A stretch of DNA of 64,000 nt from Planococcaceae bacterium Storch 2/2-2 (lineage in GTDB: Bacteria > Bacillota > Bacilli > Bacillales_A > Planococcaceae). The stretch's first letter is position 1. Each line of letters begins with the position of its first letter. Both the position numbers and the translations under genes were made by a program. Under the pieces are notes generated by a model, which was not told the origin of the DNA, searched no databases, and worked only from the letters and a program-made list of their open reading frames with translations. Positions 52,286 through 61,298 of the stretch are shown here, piece after piece. Location: positions 62,001-126,000 of the forward strand of contig WOYE01000008.1 of NCBI GenBank assembly GCA_009740415.1, read 5' to 3'.

Positions 52286-53073
52286 AAGGAGCAAACGGCC
52301 TCACATTTTCGATTCGGAGTGAAAAACAACGTACCGCCTTGCTCATGAATGGAAGCATCGATGTCAAAAATTTCACGAAACATGTCATGGCAAAAGACAC
52401 ATTCGGGCGCGCCTTCGTATTGGACCGCTCCGTCTTTAAGAACGATCAGTCGGTCGCTGTAACGTGCGGCTTGATTCAAATCGTGCAATACCATAACGAT
52501 CGTCATGCCGTACGCTTCGTTTAAATGCGTGACGAGCTCCATCACTTCTAGTTGATGTGAAATGTCTAAATACGTCGTCGGCTCGTCGAGCAATAAAACG
52601 TCGGGTCGTTGAGCAATCGCCATCGCAATCCACGCACGTTGACGTTCTCCTCCAGAAAGTCCAGGGAGTAGGCGATGTCGATACGACTGCATATTCGTCA
52701 CATCCAATGCCCAGTCAATGATCGCTTCATCTTCTTTTTTCAACCGGCCGTACCCTTTTCGATGCGGTTCTCGTCCAAATTCAACGAGTTCACCGACAGT
52801 TAGTTCCAATTGGTGATCGTTCATTTGCGGAAGCATCGCTAATTGGCGAGCGAGTGTTTTTCGGCTGAGCGATTCAATCGATGTGCCGTCTACGTAGACA
52901 GCACCTGACTCCGGCTTCATTAACTTCGCAATGAGACGCAATAGTGTCGATTTTCCAGAGCCGTTCGGGCCGATTAAACTGACGATCTCCCCTTTCGGAA
53001 TGTGGAGATCGACAGACTGCAATTCGAAATGTGTCGTTGGACGTTCAAACTGTAATTGTTCAACTTTTAGCAA
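52282..53073 (-). CDS. Heme/iron-complex ABC transporter ATPase
   Basis: 263-residue FecE/HmuV-type ATPase: Walker A GPNGSGKS at 35-42, signature LSGGERQ at 139-145, Walker B LLLDEPT at 160-166 and the switch His in VLHDLNQAA. It energises the FecCD-type permease upstream. Overlaps the permease gene by 14 nt and the ankyrin gene by 4 nt. Three Cys near the C-terminus (CVFC and CEAVC) are unusual but of unknown meaning. Confidence 0.93.
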   Translation of the reverse strand: MLKVEQLQFERPTTHFELQSVDLHIPKGEIVSLIGPNGSGKSTLLRLIAKLMKPESGAVYVDGTSIESLSRKTLARQLAMLPQMNDHQLELTVGELVEFGREPHRKGYGRLKKEDEAIIDWALDVTNMQSYRHRLLPGLSGGERQRAWIAMAIAQRPDVLLLDEPTTYLDISHQLEVMELVTHLNEAYGMTIVMVLHDLNQAARYSDRLIVLKDGAVQYEGAPECVFCHDMFREIFDIDASIHEQGGTLFFTPNRKCEAVCSL

Positions 53074-54100
53074 CTGAACCTCTCCCTTTCTGAATAATGT
53101 ATAAGAAGAATGGGCCTCCTAAAAAGGCGAGTAAAATACCGACTGGCAACTCCATCGGATCGAATGCAGTTCGAGCAATCGTATCAGCAATGATGACGAG
53201 AACAGCGCCACCGAGTGCTGAGGCAGGCAGTAAATAACGTGAATCATCACCGATCATCATTCGAACGATATGCGGAACGACGAGACCGACGAACCCAATT
53301 AATCCCGCTACGCTAACCGCAATACCTGCGAGCAACGTACTTAAAACGATCAATAAAAAGCGACTTTTCTCTACGTTATGACCGAGTAATTTCGCCATTT
53401 CATCTCCGAGACGAAGCAATCGTAAATGAGGGATGAAAATGATCGCCAAAACGAGTGCAGCGAGCGCGTACCAAATGATCATGTCAAATTGAACCCAACC
53501 GACACCGGCAATTCCACCAGCGAGCCAAGGTAAAGCGGCTTGGACACGATCGCTATACAGTAGCATTAACGCATTTAAAAATGCTCCTAAAATCGCATTG
53601 ATCGCGACACCGACTAAAATGATTCGAACCGGTGACGTTCCTTTTTTCCATGACATGGCGTAAATGAGAAGCGCTGTAACGAGTGCTCCTAAAAAGGCTG
53701 CGAGCGGTAAAAAACCGATGTACGCTGGAAAAATGATCATGATCGCCGTCGCAGCGAGCCCCGCTCCGCTCGTCACCCCGATAATGCCAGGGTCAGCGAG
53801 TGGATTTTGCATTACACCTTGTAAAATGGCGCCTGCAACAGCGAGGCTCATACCGACGATCGCACCGATTAACATGCGCGGTAACCGAAGTTCCCAAACG
53901 ATTCGATGAGCGAGCGTATCGCCTTCGGTGACGAGACTTTGCCACACTTCTGATAACGTGAAAGAAACCGGGCCGATCATTAAACTACCGATTCCGGACA
54001 CGACGAGTAGAAGAGCGAGTGTCACGAAAAGTGTGCGGCGCTTTTTCGCATACGGATGCGCCACTTTTTCACTTTTCGTAACCGTTGCAGACGTGACCAT
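53060..54100 (-). CDS. Heme/iron-complex ABC transporter permease (FecCD)
   Basis: 346-residue permease with nine to ten helices. LRLPRMLIGAIVGMSLAVAGAILQGVMQNPLADP and GLVVPHIVRMMIGDDSR are FecCD landmarks. It is a single permease gene, so the channel is a homodimer. ATG at 54100 follows AAAGGCGG and comes one base after the binding-protein stop. The downstream heme oxygenase makes heme the likeliest cargo. Confidence 0.94.
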   Translation of the reverse strand: MVTSATVTKSEKVAHPYAKKRRTLFVTLALLLVVSGIGSLMIGPVSFTLSEVWQSLVTEGDTLAHRIVWELRLPRMLIGAIVGMSLAVAGAILQGVMQNPLADPGIIGVTSGAGLAATAIMIIFPAYIGFLPLAAFLGALVTALLIYAMSWKKGTSPVRIILVGVAINAILGAFLNALMLLYSDRVQAALPWLAGGIAGVGWVQFDMIIWYALAALVLAIIFIPHLRLLRLGDEMAKLLGHNVEKSRFLLIVLSTLLAGIAVSVAGLIGFVGLVVPHIVRMMIGDDSRYLLPASALGGAVLVIIADTIARTAFDPMELPVGILLAFLGGPFFLYIIQKGRGSVAKS

Positions 54101-54101
54101 C

Positions 54102-55052
54102 TTATTCGACCGCCTTTAACTGGTCGCGCATTTCATGTAAAGCATCGACAATTTTCGTGCCAGGATTCGTTCCGAATAAATGAGAAGGTAAGACGACGAC
54201 TCGTCCTTCTTTGACAGCATCTAAGTTTTTCCACGCTGGATTTTTATCCATTTCTGCTTCAAACGCTTGACGTACAGCTTCCGGCTCACCATGTGTAATA
54301 AGCATGACGACTTCTGGATTTCGTTCGATGATTTTTTCAACGCTTAAACTCGCATACTGTGGATATTCTTCCTCTTGTGGAAAATCAGAAGCGATGTTTT
54401 CTCCACCTGCTTTTTCTAACAAATCACCTGACAATGATGTCGGAAGCGCTGCGAGATACGTTCCCGGTGCTCCGTAAACGAGTAATGTGCGAGGTCCTTT
54501 CGTCGCTTCACTTTGTACGGTTTTCACTGCTTCATCAATTTCATCGTTCAACTCTTTTGCGCGTTCTTCTTGTTGCAATACCGAACCGTACAATTCGATC
54601 GTACCTTGAATGTCTGCAATCGAGTTTGCTGCGGTATAAATGACTTTCGTTCCTTGGTTTTCAACGTTCGCAGCGAATTGTTGGAAACTCGGTGGCGCGA
54701 TCAATACGTCAGGACGCGCTTCCGCTAATTTTTCAAAGTTCGGCTGGTGCGGGTTTCCGACTTCGATGACATCTTCCATCCCTTTCGGTGTCGGTCCTTG
54801 CGTCGTCGGACGAGCGACGATCGTCGCATCGAACGCGTTCAATAAATCGAGGTCTCCCCCATTTAACGTACCGAACGTTTCCGGTACCGAGTCAAACTGC
54901 ACTTCATTTCCTAACGCATCCACTTGTACGGTCGAAGCGTCAACGACATCATCTGTTTCTTCTTTTTCAGTCTCACTTTCGTTCGCTGCGCTACATGCGC
55001 CGACGACGAATAACAATGTAAATAGACCGATCATAGCGATCCAACGTTTCAT
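54102..55052 (-). CDS. Heme/iron-complex substrate-binding lipoprotein
   Basis: 316-residue class III binding protein: signal peptide ending VVGAC (Cys 20), acidic linker, then two lobes with VDALGNEVQFDSVPE and PDVLIAPPSF. First gene of the five-gene operon. ATG at 55052 follows GGGGGAATGG. The promoter TGTACA-17-TACAAT upstream carries a palindrome in its spacer. Cargo is inferred as heme from the HmoA/IsdG-like gene. A siderophore cannot be excluded. Confidence 0.9.
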   Translation of the reverse strand: MKRWIAMIGLFTLLFVVGACSAANESETEKEETDDVVDASTVQVDALGNEVQFDSVPETFGTLNGGDLDLLNAFDATIVARPTTQGPTPKGMEDVIEVGNPHQPNFEKLAEARPDVLIAPPSFQQFAANVENQGTKVIYTAANSIADIQGTIELYGSVLQQEERAKELNDEIDEAVKTVQSEATKGPRTLLVYGAPGTYLAALPTSLSGDLLEKAGGENIASDFPQEEEYPQYASLSVEKIIERNPEVVMLITHGEPEAVRQAFEAEMDKNPAWKNLDAVKEGRVVVLPSHLFGTNPGTKIVDALHEMRDQLKAVE

Positions 55053-55092
55053 ATTCCATTCCCCCTATAAGCTGTTCTTTCTCTTACTTCTC

Positions 55093-55121
55093 ATTGTATT
55101 GAGAAATGTTCTCACTGTACA
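55093..55121 (-). promoter_or_regulatory. Promoter of the heme-uptake operon with operator in its spacer
   Basis: On the minus strand TGTACA (55121-55116), 17 bp, TACAAT (55098-55093). The spacer is almost filled by the perfect dyad TGAGAA-ATG-TTCTCA (55100-55114), a good operator position. It departs from the Fur consensus at four positions. Confidence 0.65.
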
Positions 55122-55335
55122 TTTCATTTTTCACACCGTTCGATTCACATTCCATCGAGATAACTGAGACGTTGAACGTGATACGAACGAGCAACGAAGG
55201 CTCTCTTATTAAAAGAACGTACACTTCTTCACAAAAATGCATTCGGGATTTCGTCCAAATGTTGAAACATTTCTCTTCTAATTTTCGTAAAAGAGTCGCA
55301 ACGATGAAATAAACAACAAAAAAGGGGAGATCGCT

Positions 55336-55650
55336 ATGTTAGTAACGACAACACCAACGATTCAAGGAACGACGATTACTCAATATCACGGCATCGTATC
55401 AGGCGAAACGATTATGGGGGCGAACATCGTTCGCGATGTATTCGCAAGTTTCACCGATGTCGTCGGTGGACGAAGCGGAGCGTATGAAACGAAGTTAACG
55501 GAAGCTCGCGAAACAGCCCTCGCTGAAATGACGGAACAAGCCCGTCAACTCGGTGCTAACGCTGTCATCGGAGTCGACCTCGATTTTGAAACGTTACGCG
55601 ACGGTATGCTCATGTGCGTCGCAACAGGTACAGCTGTCACATACGTATAA
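55336..55650 (+). CDS. YbjQ/UPF0145 family protein
   Basis: 104-residue protein of the YbjQ family (heavy-metal-binding domain by name, function unproven). It forms ring-like pentamers in solved homologues. Landmarks: [31 protein letters not shown] and [15 protein letters not shown]. The start follows AAAGGGGAG. Single gene with a terminator. The upstream 280 bp, shared with the heme operon, contains only promoters as far as I can see. Confidence 0.93.
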   Translation: MLVTTTPTIQGTTITQYHGIVSGETIMGANIVRDVFASFTDVVGGRSGAYETKLTEARETALAEMTEQARQLGANAVIGVDLDFETLRDGMLMCVATGTAVTYV

Positions 55651-55658
55651 ACATACGA

Positions 55659-55698
55659 AAAAATGTCCCGCTCCTCATTAGAGAAGCGGGACATTTTG
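55659..55698. terminator. Bidirectional terminator
   Basis: AAAATGTCCCGCT and AGCGGGACATTTT pair around CCTCATTAGAGA between convergent genes. Confidence 0.9.
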
Positions 55699-55896
55699 TC
55701 ATGATTCAATGATTTGTTGAATGCGGCCGACGATGCCACTTTCGAGTTTCACTTTAATGCCGTGTGGATGGGTCGCTGAATTCGTTAAAATACGTGCGAC
55801 AACCCCTTCGGTCAATTGACCGGTCCGTTGATGTGGTTTTTGTACGACGCGAACCGTCTGACCGATTCGGACGTCTTTTCTCATTTTTCCGTTCAT
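55699..55896 (-). CDS. ywbE: YwbE family protein (DUF2196)
   Basis: 65-residue conserved protein matching YwbE: RIGQTVRVVQKPHQRTGQLTEGVV and LTNSATHPHGIKVKLESG. Probably a small beta-barrel. Function unknown. ATG at 55896 overlaps the stop of the upstream methyltransferase (ATGA), so the two are co-translated. A shared terminator follows. Confidence 0.92.
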   Translation of the reverse strand: MNGKMRKDVRIGQTVRVVQKPHQRTGQLTEGVVARILTNSATHPHGIKVKLESGIVGRIQQIIES

Positions 55897-56495
55897 CGGT
55901 CGCGCTTCTCGATCATCGTCTGCACGACGTGGGAGTCACCCTCGTGTAACAAACCTTCTTTGCGATACACTTCACCGATGTAAAAATGATGAATGAAATC
56001 GGTCGGAAACGTTTGTAAAATCAACTTCGGATCGTACAACATTTCTAAACTGCCTGGACCGCCTGTACGGTAAGCGAGTTGCTCTTCCGTATACAATTCA
56101 CTCATGTAATAACCACCTGGTTTTAATGCTTGGCGAATGCCTGCTAACGTACGCTCTTGCAACTCTCTTGGAAAATGGCCAAATACGTGGACGATCGCGT
56201 CCCATTCATCCGTTCCCCATTCGACGTCTGCTAAGTCGTGAAGTTCAGTCGTCACGTTCACGCCGTTCTCTTCTGCGAGACGTTTCGTTTTATCTAATCC
56301 GGACTGCGCATAATCCCATGCCGTCACGTCATATCCTAATTTCGCTAAATGAACCGCGTTTCGTCCTTCCCCTTCCGCAATACAAAGCACTTTTCCTTTC
56401 GGGAGACGGTCGCCGTGTGATGCGATGAACGCATTCGGCTCTTTTCCGTACATGTAGCGCTCATCTGAAAATCGTTCATGCCAATGATTCGTCAT
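55893..56495 (-). CDS. Class I SAM-dependent methyltransferase, TehB-like
   Basis: 200-residue methyltransferase with motif I VLCIAEGEGRNAVHLAKLGYDV, then TAWDYAQSGLDKTKRLA, and an LKPGGYYMSELY post-III region. This set is common in small TehB or thiopurine-methyltransferase-like proteins. Substrate unknown. ATG 56495 (or 56498) follows AAGGTG. Co-transcribed with ywbE. Confidence 0.85.
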   Translation of the reverse strand: MTNHWHERFSDERYMYGKEPNAFIASHGDRLPKGKVLCIAEGEGRNAVHLAKLGYDVTAWDYAQSGLDKTKRLAEENGVNVTTELHDLADVEWGTDEWDAIVHVFGHFPRELQERTLAGIRQALKPGGYYMSELYTEEQLAYRTGGPGSLEMLYDPKLILQTFPTDFIHHFYIGEVYRKEGLLHEGDSHVVQTMIEKRDR

Positions 56496-56550
56496 CATTT
56501 AACACCTTCCTTCTTTTTCATAGTGTAGCATACCTACCAACCGTTCTCTG

Positions 56551-57090
56551 CTACGACGTCTTTGATGCCCGATCGAATGTTCGATGATGCACGACGGTTC
56601 CGTTGACAACGAGCATACCGATGGAAGCTTCTTCAATATCGTGATCGAACATTTGAAAAATATCTTCTTCTAACATGAGAAAATGAGCTTCATGGCCATT
56701 CGCAATTTTCCCTCTCGTCGATACTCTTTTTTCAACAGGTACGTGGGACACGATGTATTGCTGAAGCGCTGTAAATGAAGTAACACCGTACTGTTCATTC
56801 CACTGGGCAACTTCTCTCGCAATATCGACTAAGCGGCATTCAAATCGCTCGATCACTTCGCGTGAGAGAGAGAAATGATCATCGTCGAACGATATGATAT
56901 CTTCATATAGTTCGACGATGAGTGGATAAACCGTCCATCCTTTTAAATCGATAATGCGATCAGCGTAAGGTTGCAACTGTTCAAATGTGCCTACTTCTTC
57001 AATCGCTCGTTCACTCGTGCAAATTGCTTCGACACGGTCATCGTATTTATGCATCGTAAAAATTGTACCGTTCCACCATACTGTCTTCAT
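56551..57090 (-). CDS. Amidohydrolase-like shell protein lacking the catalytic barrel
   Basis: 179-residue protein. The first 60 residues (WWNGTIFTMH, IEEVGTFEQLQPYADRIIDLKGWTVYPLIVELYED) match the N-terminal composite domain of YtcJ-type amidohydrolases but lose the metal-binding HxH after the PGFIDSH position. The last 50 (GKIANGHEAHFLMLEED to GMLVVNGTVVHHR) match their C-terminal end. The roughly 300-residue barrel is replaced by about 70 helical residues. It cannot be an active enzyme of that family. ATG 57090 or 57093 follows GGGGTGGG. Confidence 0.7.
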   Translation of the reverse strand: MKTVWWNGTIFTMHKYDDRVEAICTSERAIEEVGTFEQLQPYADRIIDLKGWTVYPLIVELYEDIISFDDDHFSLSREVIERFECRLVDIAREVAQWNEQYGVTSFTALQQYIVSHVPVEKRVSTRGKIANGHEAHFLMLEEDIFQMFDHDIEEASIGMLVVNGTVVHHRTFDRASKTS

Positions 57091-57153
57091 CATCCCACCC
57101 CTTTTCTATTATTGAAATGTTCTGTTAATTGTAAGCGAATCTTCCTGTCTATG

Positions 57154-57190
57154 CAAAAAAGGTGCGTCTAAAGAGCGACGCACCTTTTTT
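57154..57190 (-). terminator. Rho-independent terminator of the pstSCA unit
   Basis: AAAAAAGGTGCGTC and GACGCACCTTTTTT pair around TAAAGAGC. A smaller hairpin ACACGC/GCGTGT lies between it and pstA. Confidence 0.9.
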
Positions 57191-57259
57191 ATGGTCTGTT
57201 CATATGTAGGGAGTTAGTTGGAAGTAACACGCTCGAGGCGTGTCACTCCTCTCTTACCC

Positions 57260-58147
57260 TTAAAAACGTTTCGTAAACTTATTTCGAACGACAATTGCAA
57301 TCGAATTTAATAGTAACAAAACGAGTAACAATACGATGATCGTCGCTGCTGCCAAGTTTGCGTATTCCGCAACGAGTGATGAATCTAACGTCCAATAGTA
57401 CACTTGCATCGGAAGGACGGTAAACTTATCAAAGATGCTGCCTGGGAGCGGAATGAGTAACGCTGGAATTCCGATGACGACGAGCGGTGCCGTCTCTCCA
57501 ATCGCACGTGAAAGGGCGAGAATCGCACCGGTTAAAATACCGGGTAAAGCAACAGGCAATACGACCGATCGAATCGTTTGCCATTTCGTTGCCCCCATCC
57601 CGAGAGACCCTTCGCTCAAATAACTCGGTACGGCACGTAACGCTTCTTGACTAGCGACGATGACAATTGGCAAAATGAGTAACGACATCGTCAACCCACC
57701 GGCTAATACGACGTTACCTAGATCCATGAGACGTACGAAAACCGTTAACCCTAAAATTCCGTATACGATGGAAGGGACACCTGCTAAGTTCGCAATGTTC
57801 GTCTGAATCAGTTCTGTCAACTTGTTCGGACGAGCATACATTTCTAAATAGATGGCAGTTGCTACTCCTAAAATCATCGTTACCGGTGCGACGACGGCCA
57901 TGAGCCAAAGTGTCCCTAAAATAGCACCGAATATTCCCGCACGGTTCGGATCCGTCGACAATTTTCCAGTTAAAAAGCTCCAGTTAATGTATGACCACCC
58001 TTCACTGACGACTCGGTAAAGAAGAAGTGCTAAAACGAATAAGCCGAACAACGTCGCTAATAGAAAGACGAACCGACCGATTTTATTACTCATGAGACGA
58101 CGATTCAAACGCTTTTCTACGTGAACCATCACTTCTGCTTGTTCCAT
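57260..58147 (-). CDS. pstA: Phosphate ABC transporter permease PstA
   Basis: 295-residue permease with six helices. GVPSIVYGILGLTVFVRLMDLG and LSRAIGETAPLVVIG are PstA landmarks. Works with PstC, PstB and PstS in high-affinity phosphate import. ATG at 58147 follows GAGAGGTG and touches the pstC stop. Here it ends the operon because pstB is located upstream of pstS. Confidence 0.96.
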   Translation of the reverse strand: MEQAEVMVHVEKRLNRRLMSNKIGRFVFLLATLFGLFVLALLLYRVVSEGWSYINWSFLTGKLSTDPNRAGIFGAILGTLWLMAVVAPVTMILGVATAIYLEMYARPNKLTELIQTNIANLAGVPSIVYGILGLTVFVRLMDLGNVVLAGGLTMSLLILPIVIVASQEALRAVPSYLSEGSLGMGATKWQTIRSVVLPVALPGILTGAILALSRAIGETAPLVVIGIPALLIPLPGSIFDKFTVLPMQVYYWTLDSSLVAEYANLAAATIIVLLLVLLLLNSIAIVVRNKFTKRF

Positions 58148-59089
58148 TTAATACACCTCTCTAAATTTACGCGATACGTAACGTGCGAATACGTTCATTA
58201 ACAATGTGAATAAAAAGAGCGTCATGGCGACTGCGTACAAACTGTAATATACCGTTGAGCCTGCTGGTGCGTCGCCGCCTGTCACTTCAACGATGTACGC
58301 GGTCATCGTCTGCATCGACTGCGTGACGTCGAACGTGAAGTTTTTCGTACTTCCGCTCGCGATCGTGACGATCATCGTTTCACCGATCGCTCGTGACAAG
58401 CCTAATACGAATGAGGCAATAATGCCCGATAGCGCTGCCGGGATGACGACTTTTCGTGTCACTTCTAATTTCGTTGCCCCTAACCCGAGCGCACCTTCTC
58501 GCATCGCTTGTGGTACCGAACTCATCGCATCTTCGGATAAAGAAGCAACCATCGGAATGATCATGACCCCCATGACGATTCCTGGACTTAAAATATTCGT
58601 CGACTCCAATCCAGGGATGAGTTGTTTTAATAAAGGCGTTACGAACGTGAATGCAAAAAACCCGTACACGATCGTCGGAACGCCCGCTAAAATTTCAAGC
58701 ATCGGTTTAAAACGTTTACGTACACGTTGCGAAGCGTACTCACTTAAATAGATCGCTGTCATTAAACCGATTGGAATTGCAACGAGCATCGCAATGAGCG
58801 ATGACCAAAAGGTTCCTGCGATGAGTGGAAGCACACCGAACTGTGGATTTTCACTCAACGGTTTCAACGTCGTCGTCGTTAAAAATTCAAGAATCGGTAC
58901 ACGTTTGAAAAACTCAAACGTCTCTGAAAATAACGTGATGACGATTCCGATCGTCGTCAATACGGACAAGCTCGTAATGACGAATAAAATAGAAGGAATC
59001 ATCCGCTCTACACGGTCTCCTACTGTTTTCTTTTTACGCCGCGCTTCGATTAACTCTCTCGTCGACGGTTCTTGATTCAATGGACTCAC
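58148..59089 (-). CDS. pstC: Phosphate ABC transporter permease PstC
   Basis: 313-residue permease with six helices and family block GVPTIVYGFFAFTFVTPLL and LSRAIGETMIVTIASGS. GTG at 59089 is chosen because AAGGAG lies eight bases upstream. The GTG at 59098 overlaps that site. Downstream of pstS across a 53-bp gap with a hairpin that may lower its expression relative to PstS. Confidence 0.95.
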   Translation of the reverse strand: MSPLNQEPSTRELIEARRKKKTVGDRVERMIPSILFVITSLSVLTTIGIVITLFSETFEFFKRVPILEFLTTTTLKPLSENPQFGVLPLIAGTFWSSLIAMLVAIPIGLMTAIYLSEYASQRVRKRFKPMLEILAGVPTIVYGFFAFTFVTPLLKQLIPGLESTNILSPGIVMGVMIIPMVASLSEDAMSSVPQAMREGALGLGATKLEVTRKVVIPAALSGIIASFVLGLSRAIGETMIVTIASGSTKNFTFDVTQSMQTMTAYIVEVTGGDAPAGSTVYYSLYAVAMTLFLFTLLMNVFARYVSRKFREVY

Positions 59090-59117
59090 TACGTTCACTC
59101 CTTTTCGTTAAAAGAGA

Positions 59118-59142
59118 AGATGAGCGCTAGAAGCACTCATCT
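59118..59142 (-). terminator. Intercistronic hairpin between pstS and pstC
   Basis: AGATGAG-GCT and AGC-CTCATCT pair around TTC, followed on the minus strand by a T-rich stretch. It could be a leaky terminator or a 3' end stabiliser favouring pstS mRNA. Confidence 0.55.
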
Positions 59143-59151
59143 CCTCATCGA

Positions 59152-60144
59152 TTACTTCAATTGTTCTAAAAACTTCACGTTCTCTGCTGCTTCTTCTTCA
59201 GGAATTGGTGCGAATCCTGTTTCTCCTGCAAAGTCGTTCACATGGTTCATCGCGTAAATTGCAAAGTTAGCAACTTGTGGCTTTTCTTTCGCGTGATCCA
59301 CGTTCAAGTACGTGAAGACAGGACGTGTGAAATCGGCATACTCTCCATCTTCCGCGATCGTTTCAAGTGATGGTTCTACTGCTCCTTCACCGAAATCGAT
59401 GCTCACTGCTTGCAGTTCATCTTTGTTATTTACGTAGTAACCGAATCCGAAAAATGCGATTCCGTTTTTATCTTCTGATACGAGCTTCACGAGTGTTGAA
59501 TATTCTTGTTGTAAGTTCACGTGATCGGCAAGATCTGTTTTATCTAAAATCGACTCATAGAAAAATTCGTACGTTCCGTGGTTTTCGTTCGGTCCCATCG
59601 GCTGAATGTCTTCATCCGGCCATTCTGGATTTAATTCTGACCATTTTTTCACATCGCCTTTAAAAATTTGAATGACTTGTTCTGGTGTCATTTCTGTCGC
59701 CCAGTCGTTCTCTTTGCTAACGACGAACGTTAAACCATCCAACGCTACTTTTAATTCTTTTACGTCGATTCCGAGATCGTCCGCTTCTTTTTGTTCTTCT
59801 TCTTTCATTTGACGTGAAGCGTCGTTAAAGTCTGTCCCATTTTCCGTTAAGAACTTTTTAAAGCCAGCGCTCGTTCCCGCACGGCTCACTTCAACAGAAA
59901 CTCCTTCTTGTTCATTCGTCATGTACTCTTCTGCTAAACGTGCCATTAGCGGATAAACCGTTCCTGACCCATCAATGACAACACTGCCTTCTAGCTCTGC
60001 TGTCTCTTCTGTTTTTTCACCGTTCGCATCGTCTTGATTTGCGTCGTCTTCTTTCGTATTGGCGTCGTCGCCTCCACCACATGCGACGAGCACAGCTGTA
60101 ACGAGCGCGAGCGCTGCCATTAACAACCATTTTTTCATATTCAT
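59152..60144 (-). CDS. pstS: Phosphate-binding lipoprotein PstS
   Basis: 330-residue binding protein. Signal peptide and lipobox LVAC (Cys 22), a Gly-Gly-Asp and Asp/Asn/Glu-rich linker, then a PBP domain with IDGSGTVYPLMARLAEEY, RAGTSAGFKKFL and NDASRQMKEEE contacting phosphate. ATG at 60144 is set by AAGGGGAG nine bases upstream. Strong PhoP boxes precede it. Confidence 0.95.
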   Translation of the reverse strand: MNMKKWLLMAALALVTAVLVACGGGDDANTKEDDANQDDANGEKTEETAELEGSVVIDGSGTVYPLMARLAEEYMTNEQEGVSVEVSRAGTSAGFKKFLTENGTDFNDASRQMKEEEQKEADDLGIDVKELKVALDGLTFVVSKENDWATEMTPEQVIQIFKGDVKKWSELNPEWPDEDIQPMGPNENHGTYEFFYESILDKTDLADHVNLQQEYSTLVKLVSEDKNGIAFFGFGYYVNNKDELQAVSIDFGEGAVEPSLETIAEDGEYADFTRPVFTYLNVDHAKEKPQVANFAIYAMNHVNDFAGETGFAPIPEEEAAENVKFLEQLK

Positions 60145-60208
60145 TTTCTCAAACTCCCCTTTGTCATTGCTCATTTTCTGAAGCGCGTTTAGCAAGCTTC
60201 TATAATTG

Positions 60209-60262
60209 AGTATAGGAAAGCTCTGTAAACGTGCGATAGGAACTATGTAAACGATTTGTAAA
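60209..60262 (-). promoter_or_regulatory. PhoP box array and -10 element upstream of pstS
   Basis: On the minus strand TTTACA occurs at 60262-60257, 60251-60246 and 60229-60224, spaced 11 and 22 bp, the PhoP pattern. A -10 TATACT follows at 60214-60209. Confidence 0.82.
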
Positions 60263-60298
60263 AAGTAGTCACTCTCCTCAGGAACGGCGTACGAAATG

Positions 60299-60343
60299 AA
60301 AAAAGCCTCATTAGGATAGTATCCATCCTAATGAGGCTTTTAT
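60299..60343 (-). terminator. Rho-independent terminator of pstB
   Basis: AAAAGCCTCATTAGGAT and ATCCTAATGAGGCTTTT form a 17-bp stem with a T run on the minus strand, between pstB and pstS. Confidence 0.93.
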
Positions 60344-60377
60344 TCGTAACGAACTGTCATGAGAGAGAAACGTCTTC

Positions 60378-61199
60378 TTAACCGAAGCGACCATTAATGT
60401 AATCGTACGTTAATGGATCTTCTGGATCGTTAAAAATTGTATTCGTACGGTCGTATTCGATCACTTCACCGTTTAAGAAAAAGGCAGTTCGATCGGAAAT
60501 ACGTGCCGCTTGTTGCATATTATGTGTCACGATCACAATCGTCACATCTTCTTTAATCTCTTGGATGAGTTCTTCTACTTTGTTCGTTGAGACCGGGTCG
60601 AGCGCACTCGTCGGTTCGTCCATTAAAATGACTTCAGGATCGACTGCTAAACAACGTGCAATGCAAAGACGTTGCTGCTGTCCACCGGATAAACCGTACG
60701 CATTTTCATGGAGTCGATCTTTCACTTCATCCCAAAGCGCTGCTTTTTTCAAACTATCTTCGACAATTTGATCGAGGATCGTTCGATTTTTAATGCCGTG
60801 AATTTTCGGACCGAATACGACATTTTCATAAATTGATTTCGGAAAAGGGTTCGGTTTTTGGAACACCATGCCGACTTTTGAACGAAGTAGTTCAACGGGC
60901 ATCGACGTGTCTAAAATATTGCCCCCTTGAAAGGTGACGTTTCCTGAAATCGTAACATTTCCTGCTAACTCAACCATCCGATTCAACGTTTTCAAATACG
61001 TCGATTTTCCACAGCCCGATGGACCAATAATCGCCGTCACTTCTTTTTCGTGAATCGTGAGGTCGATGTTTTTTAGCGCATGAGACGTTCCGTACCATAA
61101 GTTTAAACCACTCGTTTCATAAACCGGTTTATTCCATTGGGCATTTTCCATCACACGTAGTTGTACTGCTTCTGCTCGTTCTACTGTCGTTGTCGACAT
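60378..61199 (-). CDS. pstB: Phosphate ABC transporter ATPase PstB
   Basis: 273-residue ATPase: Walker A GPSGCGKS at 59-66, signature LSGGQQQR, Walker [14 protein letters not shown] and switch His in VTHNMQQAA. PstB-specific [15 protein letters not shown] is intact. ATG at 61199 follows GAGGAGGAAA. It lies ahead of pstS, separated by a terminator and with its own candidate PhoP box, whereas pstB normally follows pstA. Confidence 0.96.
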   Translation of the reverse strand: MSTTTVERAEAVQLRVMENAQWNKPVYETSGLNLWYGTSHALKNIDLTIHEKEVTAIIGPSGCGKSTYLKTLNRMVELAGNVTISGNVTFQGGNILDTSMPVELLRSKVGMVFQKPNPFPKSIYENVVFGPKIHGIKNRTILDQIVEDSLKKAALWDEVKDRLHENAYGLSGGQQQRLCIARCLAVDPEVILMDEPTSALDPVSTNKVEELIQEIKEDVTIVIVTHNMQQAARISDRTAFFLNGEVIEYDRTNTIFNDPEDPLTYDYINGRFG

Positions 61200-61298
61200 A
61201 CGATTTCCTCCTCATTGTACATACCTTCTTCGTCTAGACGTTCGCAATTGTAAGTACATTGAGTGTACCGAATGATTGTTGAGGACGTATCAAGAGCA

